Assembly (NCBI GenBank): GCA_003290165.1
Contig: QNQO01010695.1
Coordinates: 23,950 to 87,949 of the forward strand
Origin: Berberis thunbergii
Taxonomy: Eukaryota > Streptophyta > Magnoliopsida > Ranunculales > Berberidaceae
Direction of reading: 5' to 3'
Length of the DNA: 64,000 nucleotides
Shown: positions 60,701-64,000 of the stretch, one piece after another
Layout of the letters: each line of letters opens with the position of its first letter
How positions within the stretch are numbered: the first letter of the stretch is position 1
Notes under the pieces: generated by a model
Seen by the model: only the letters and a program-made list of their open reading frames with translations
Databases searched by the model: none
Told to the model about the DNA's origin: nothing
Made by a program: the position numbers and the translations under genes

Positions 60701-61870
60701 CCACCCTCACAGGCAAATGAGCAAGCCAAGGGTCACAACAGAACAAATCCTAAAGGCGATCAAAAGGAAGCTTGACAGCATCAAACAGATTGTGCGGTGT
60801 CCGAACTGCCAGGCATTCTTTGGGCTTACAGAACAACTAAAGGACTCTAACAGGGGAAACTCTATTTCCCTGCATACAGATCAGAAGCAATGATACCCGT
60901 AGAAATTGGTATGCTAACAGTTCAAATTTGAAGAGTTTCGAGTAGAGGATAACAATGAAGCACTAAGAGTCACATTGGATCTCCTCAAAGATAAACAAGA
61001 AAAGACCTCTATCAAAACAACAACCTACCAACAACGGACGACTAGCTACTATAGCAAGAAAGTAAAGGCCTTGTACATTCATTGTCGGCGATTGGATACT
61101 CCTAAAAATTCACTCAACACAAAGGAACCAGTGTCGAGAAAAACTGAATCTGAATTGGGAAGGATCATGCAAGGTGGTGAAAATCAACAGACCATGAACA
61201 TACTGGCTGGAAATACGAAGGTCGAAACTATCACGATCGTGGGAATATAGAGCATTTTGAGAAAATATTATCAATAAAACTTTAAAGTTCACACCCTTCA
61301 TCTCGCGTTCAGATGTGATAAAATTCAGTCTAGACGACAAAGTCAGACGCGATAAAATTCAATCTGGACGACAGAAGCCAGACTTCAGATATATACTTTA
61401 AAAAACACATAGCACAACCAAGTATCGGGCTATGAATAAAGTTCAAATATATGTATCCGGTCAAACAAGTTGGACATAAACATAAAACTTCTGGTTTGAT
61501 CAACCATGAAGTATTAAGTACCTTGACTTATGAGTCGAACTTTTTCCTTTGTCGACTAAAATGTTACGACATCAAAATACATTTGAAATTAGACATACAA
61601 GTTGGATTTGATAAAAAGTTTTGCACGACTAATATCTCGAACCACGAGCACGCTTGGGAAAATTTAGAATAACAAGTCAGAATTCAATCAAGAATTTCGA
61701 AAGCGAAAACAACTAAGTCTAACAAATAAGACGAAAAGACATACTGATACAAATGACATCGATAAATTGAATAAAGACTTTCATTGATTTTCTGCTTCAT
61801 TACATGATAAGAACGTACCTAGGTCGCAACATTCAAGAAGAGGCATTTAGAGGAGGTCGAGTATTTGTAT
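57751..61870 (+). pseudogene. Tat pol tandem unit 3 (indel-rich)
   Basis: Third copy, colinear with units 1 and 2. From about 58250 to 61650 it differs from them mainly by one-base insertions and deletions every few tens of bases, so no long frame survives. Islands: KLVQLLKDNYDVFAWTMKDM (58071-58358), ESNESGSGARIICHNSES (59582), DLLKDKQEKTSIKTTTYQQR (60975). Confidence 0.85.
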
Positions 61871-62530
61871 TAGCGACAATATCACTTAATGGCATGGGTT
61901 TAGATGAAAGATGAGATGACTGTTCCCCGTTAACAAGATCACTCCGTGAATTTGGAATGGGTTCTTCTTCATCCTGAATGACATGCTCTGCAAAACAGTG
62001 ATACATCGATAAATCCAAACCTTGTGACTCCATAAGGTCTAGGAAGTCGTGATGACCATCGACAACTCTTTTTCAGTCCACTTCTTCAGTCTTCATTTAT
62101 CAGTAACTGATGCAAGCTCAACCCGAGTCGACACAAGTTCACTATCAACAGCTGTAAGCATAGCAGAAACTGCCAATTTAGTAGTAGTCAACTGAGCAAC
62201 TCGCTCCATAGAAGCCTTTAGCCTGGTAGAGTACTCTACAGCAAAACTTTTGGCCTCGCCAAGATCCGTTCTTCCTTCAGACAACTCCTTAACAATACCC
62301 AACCGATAACGCAGTCTATTCAACTCCACCTTAGAGGTCTCGAGTTAGGAAGCAAAGTTATTCTGAACAACCTCGACTTCCTTCAATGAAGCCCGATCAG
62401 TTTTAAGCGCTTTCTCATATCCCACGCACTCCACCCTCAAAGAATCAAAATTACCGAGGATGTGAGAAAACATAAAGGCATACCCCACCATCTCCTTCTC
62501 GACAAAAACCACCTAATCTCGCACAACCTT
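61833..62530 (-). pseudogene. Antisense coiled-coil ORF of the Tat element
   Basis: Read on the minus strand: VEKEMVGYAFMFSHILGNFD, SLRVECVGYEKALKTDRASL, KEVEVVQNNFAS, a stop, then SKVELNRLRYRLGIVKELSE, AVEYSTRLKASMERVAQLTT, DSELVSTRVELASVTDK, stop, and GLDLSMYHCFAEHVIQDEEE to NTNTRPPLNASS (stop near 61833). Long heptad-like alpha-helical pattern. Tat-lineage elements often carry an extra antisense ORF between pol and the 3' LTR (established observation), and this one fits in position, strand and character. Function unknown. Two internal stops. Its 3' end is reused at both unit junctions. Confidence 0.65.
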
Positions 62531-62546
62531 ATTATATGACCCCATC

Positions 62547-63836
62547 TGTAAAACCCTGAGTGGAGGGGCTCTGAGGCTGACAGACTACCTTGTGTGGGCG
62601 AGCTCTGAGGCTGACAACTCCATGTGTGGGCGGCTCAGGAGGCTGACAGACTACCAAGTGTGGGCAGGTTACCATGGTGTTATAGTCCCACATCGCCTGG
62701 GTGAGGGATGGAGATGTGCTATATATGTACAAGTTTGGATCTACATGACACAACACGTTTTAAAGCCGCGCGGGTAGTTCGGTTGGACCCAGAGCGGACA
62801 ATATTGTTTCATGTGGATCGGGTTGTCACAGAATGGTATCACAACCGGACCCAGCCGAAGTGTGCCAACAAGGACGTTGGGCTCTAAGGGAGGTGGATTG
62901 TAATACCTTGAGTGCGAGGGCTTTGAGGCTAACGGGCTACCTTGTGTGGGCGAGCTCTGAGGTTGGCAGCTCCATGTGTGGGCATGCTCAAAAGGCTGGC
63001 AGGCTACCAAGTGTGGGCGACCTCAAAGGCTGGCAGGCTACCTCGGTTTAGTCCCACATCGTCTGGGTGAGGGATGGAGATGTGCTATATATGTACAAGT
63101 TTGGATCTACATGACACAACGCGTTTTAAAGCCGTGCGGGTAGTTAGGTTGGGCCCAGAGCCGACAATATTGTTTCATGTGGACCGGATCGTGACAGAAT
63201 GGTATCTGAGCCGGACCCAGCTGGAAGTGTGCCACAAGGACGTTGGGCCCTAAGGTGGTGGATTGTAATACCCTGAGTGGGCGGGCTCTGAGGCTGACGG
63301 GCTACCTTGTGTGGGTGAGCTCTGAGGCTGGCAACTCCATGTGTAGGCGTGCTTAGGAGGCTGGCAGGCTACCAAGTGTGGGCGGGCTCAAAGGCTGGCA
63401 GGCTACCTCGGTGTTATAGTCCCACATTGCTTGGGTGAGGGATGGAGATGCGCTATATATGTATGAGTTTGGATCTACATGACATAACTTATTTTAAAGC
63501 CGTGCGGGTAGTTAGGTTGGGCCCAGAGTGGACAATATTGTTTCATGTGGATCGGGTCGTGCCAACGTGGACGTTGGGCCCCAAGGGGGTGGACTGTGAG
63601 ACCATGGAGTGGGCGGACCTGAGGGTGAGGGTGAGGGTTGGAGCCCAATAGGCCCAAGAGAGGTTTGACGAGCTACAAATGATGACATAGTTCCACATCG
63701 CTTGGGTGCGGGAGAGGGATGTGCTACTTATGTGCAAGGTTGGATCCCCATAGTAACAACGCGTTTTAAAGCCGTCAAGGTAGTTAGATTGGGCCCAAAG
63801 CGGACAATATTGTTTCATGTGGATTGAGTCGTGACA
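62547..63836 (+). mobile_element. TRIM-like array: four tandem LTRs with miniature internal domains
   Basis: LTRs at 62547-62830, 62899-63196, 63264-63561 and 63595-63836. They start TGTAA[AT]ACC or similar and end GTGACA (or truncated), and contain GTCCCACATCGCCTGGGTGA, GCTATATATGTAC (TATA) and CGTTTTAAAGCCG. Internal domains at 62831-62898, 63197-63263 and 63562-63594 are only 33-68 bp. The first two carry ATGGTATC..AGCCGGACCC, a primer site for initiator Met tRNA, and a purine run (TAAGGGAGGTGGA) before the next LTR. No coding capacity; open frames here are spurious. Confidence 0.85.
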
Positions 63837-63842
63837 CAATCT

Positions 63843-64000
63843 GTGACGACCCCCTCCCACACTGTATCAATACTGTCCGCTTTGGGCTACCATCTGGCCC
63901 TCACGGCTTTAAAACGCGTCGATACAATGGGGAGCTGACCCCGCACATATAAAGATAATTCTCCTCCCTACCCAGGCGATGTGGGACTATGATCCCTTGA
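63843..64000 (-). repeat. Oppositely oriented related LTR, cut by window edge
   Basis: On the minus strand it reads AGTCCCACATCGCCTGGGTA, ...CGCGTTTTAAAGCCGTGAGG, GCCCAAAGCGGACAGTATTG and ends GGGGGTCGTCACA at 63843. Same block order as the LTRs of the array but diverged, so a related family inserted tail to tail. Confidence 0.75.

Noticed and set aside
62532..63860. Several 60-100 codon frames on both strands at the right end
   Set aside because: They repeat with the LTR array and follow the LTR sequence, not coding constraint.
1..64000. CRISPR-like arrays, tRNA or rRNA genes
   Set aside because: The direct repeats seen are LTRs, microsatellites or tandem duplications; I recognised no cloverleaf or rRNA core sequence, though no covariance search was possible.

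Overview
The window is nuclear DNA from a flowering plant, probably a eudicot. It is AT-rich, the genes have GT-AG introns, and most of it is layered transposable elements (Athila- and Tat-type Ty3/gypsy, copia, L1 LINEs, hAT, MULE-type MITEs and a TRIM-like array). I see no rRNA, tRNA or CRISPR. Species cannot be named from the sequence.

Only one intact protein-coding gene is supported: a type I inositol polyphosphate 5-phosphatase on the minus strand (13127-17430, ten coding exons, every splice phase consistent, 568 aa). Other cellular sequences are broken. A decayed DUF547-domain gene lies at 1-1430. An unrecognised ORF exon (1521-1804, resuming at 10143) is split by an Athila-like element. 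A neutral/alkaline invertase pseudogene (27935 down to about 21285, minus strand) lies between two copia-like LTRs in the same orientation.

Layout. 1-1804: relics. 1805-10137: Ty3/gypsy element with target duplication GTGGT, gag and protease-RT remnants, and an inverted LTR inside it. 10143-12192: unannotated DNA with a foldback MITE. 13127-18000: the phosphatase. 18855-19134: hAT MITE. 19738-19928: second copy of the foldback MITE in opposite orientation. 20155-28757: copia-like element enclosing the invertase copy. That copy was hit by a hAT (21963-23019) and by another LTR element (23114-27436), whose LTR was hit by a LINE (24744-27373), which was hit by another hAT (25502-26955).

28831-45651: one 0.76 kb hAT element split by a 7.6 kb L1 LINE (29054-45101, 15-bp target duplication), itself split by a young 8.4 kb LTR element with almost identical LTRs and no pol (35053-43481). 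45660-62540: a degenerate Tat-lineage Ty3/gypsy element. Its protease-RT-RNase H-integrase segment is present three times in tandem with a period of about 4.12 kb, followed by an antisense coiled-coil ORF. The third tandem copy carries a burst of single-base indels that looks like a consensus-quality problem. 62547-64000: a TRIM-like array of four tandem LTRs with miniature internal domains, then an oppositely oriented LTR cut by the window edge.

The genes do not form a pathway. The coherent story is insertion order, which can be read from eleven sets of target-site duplications.
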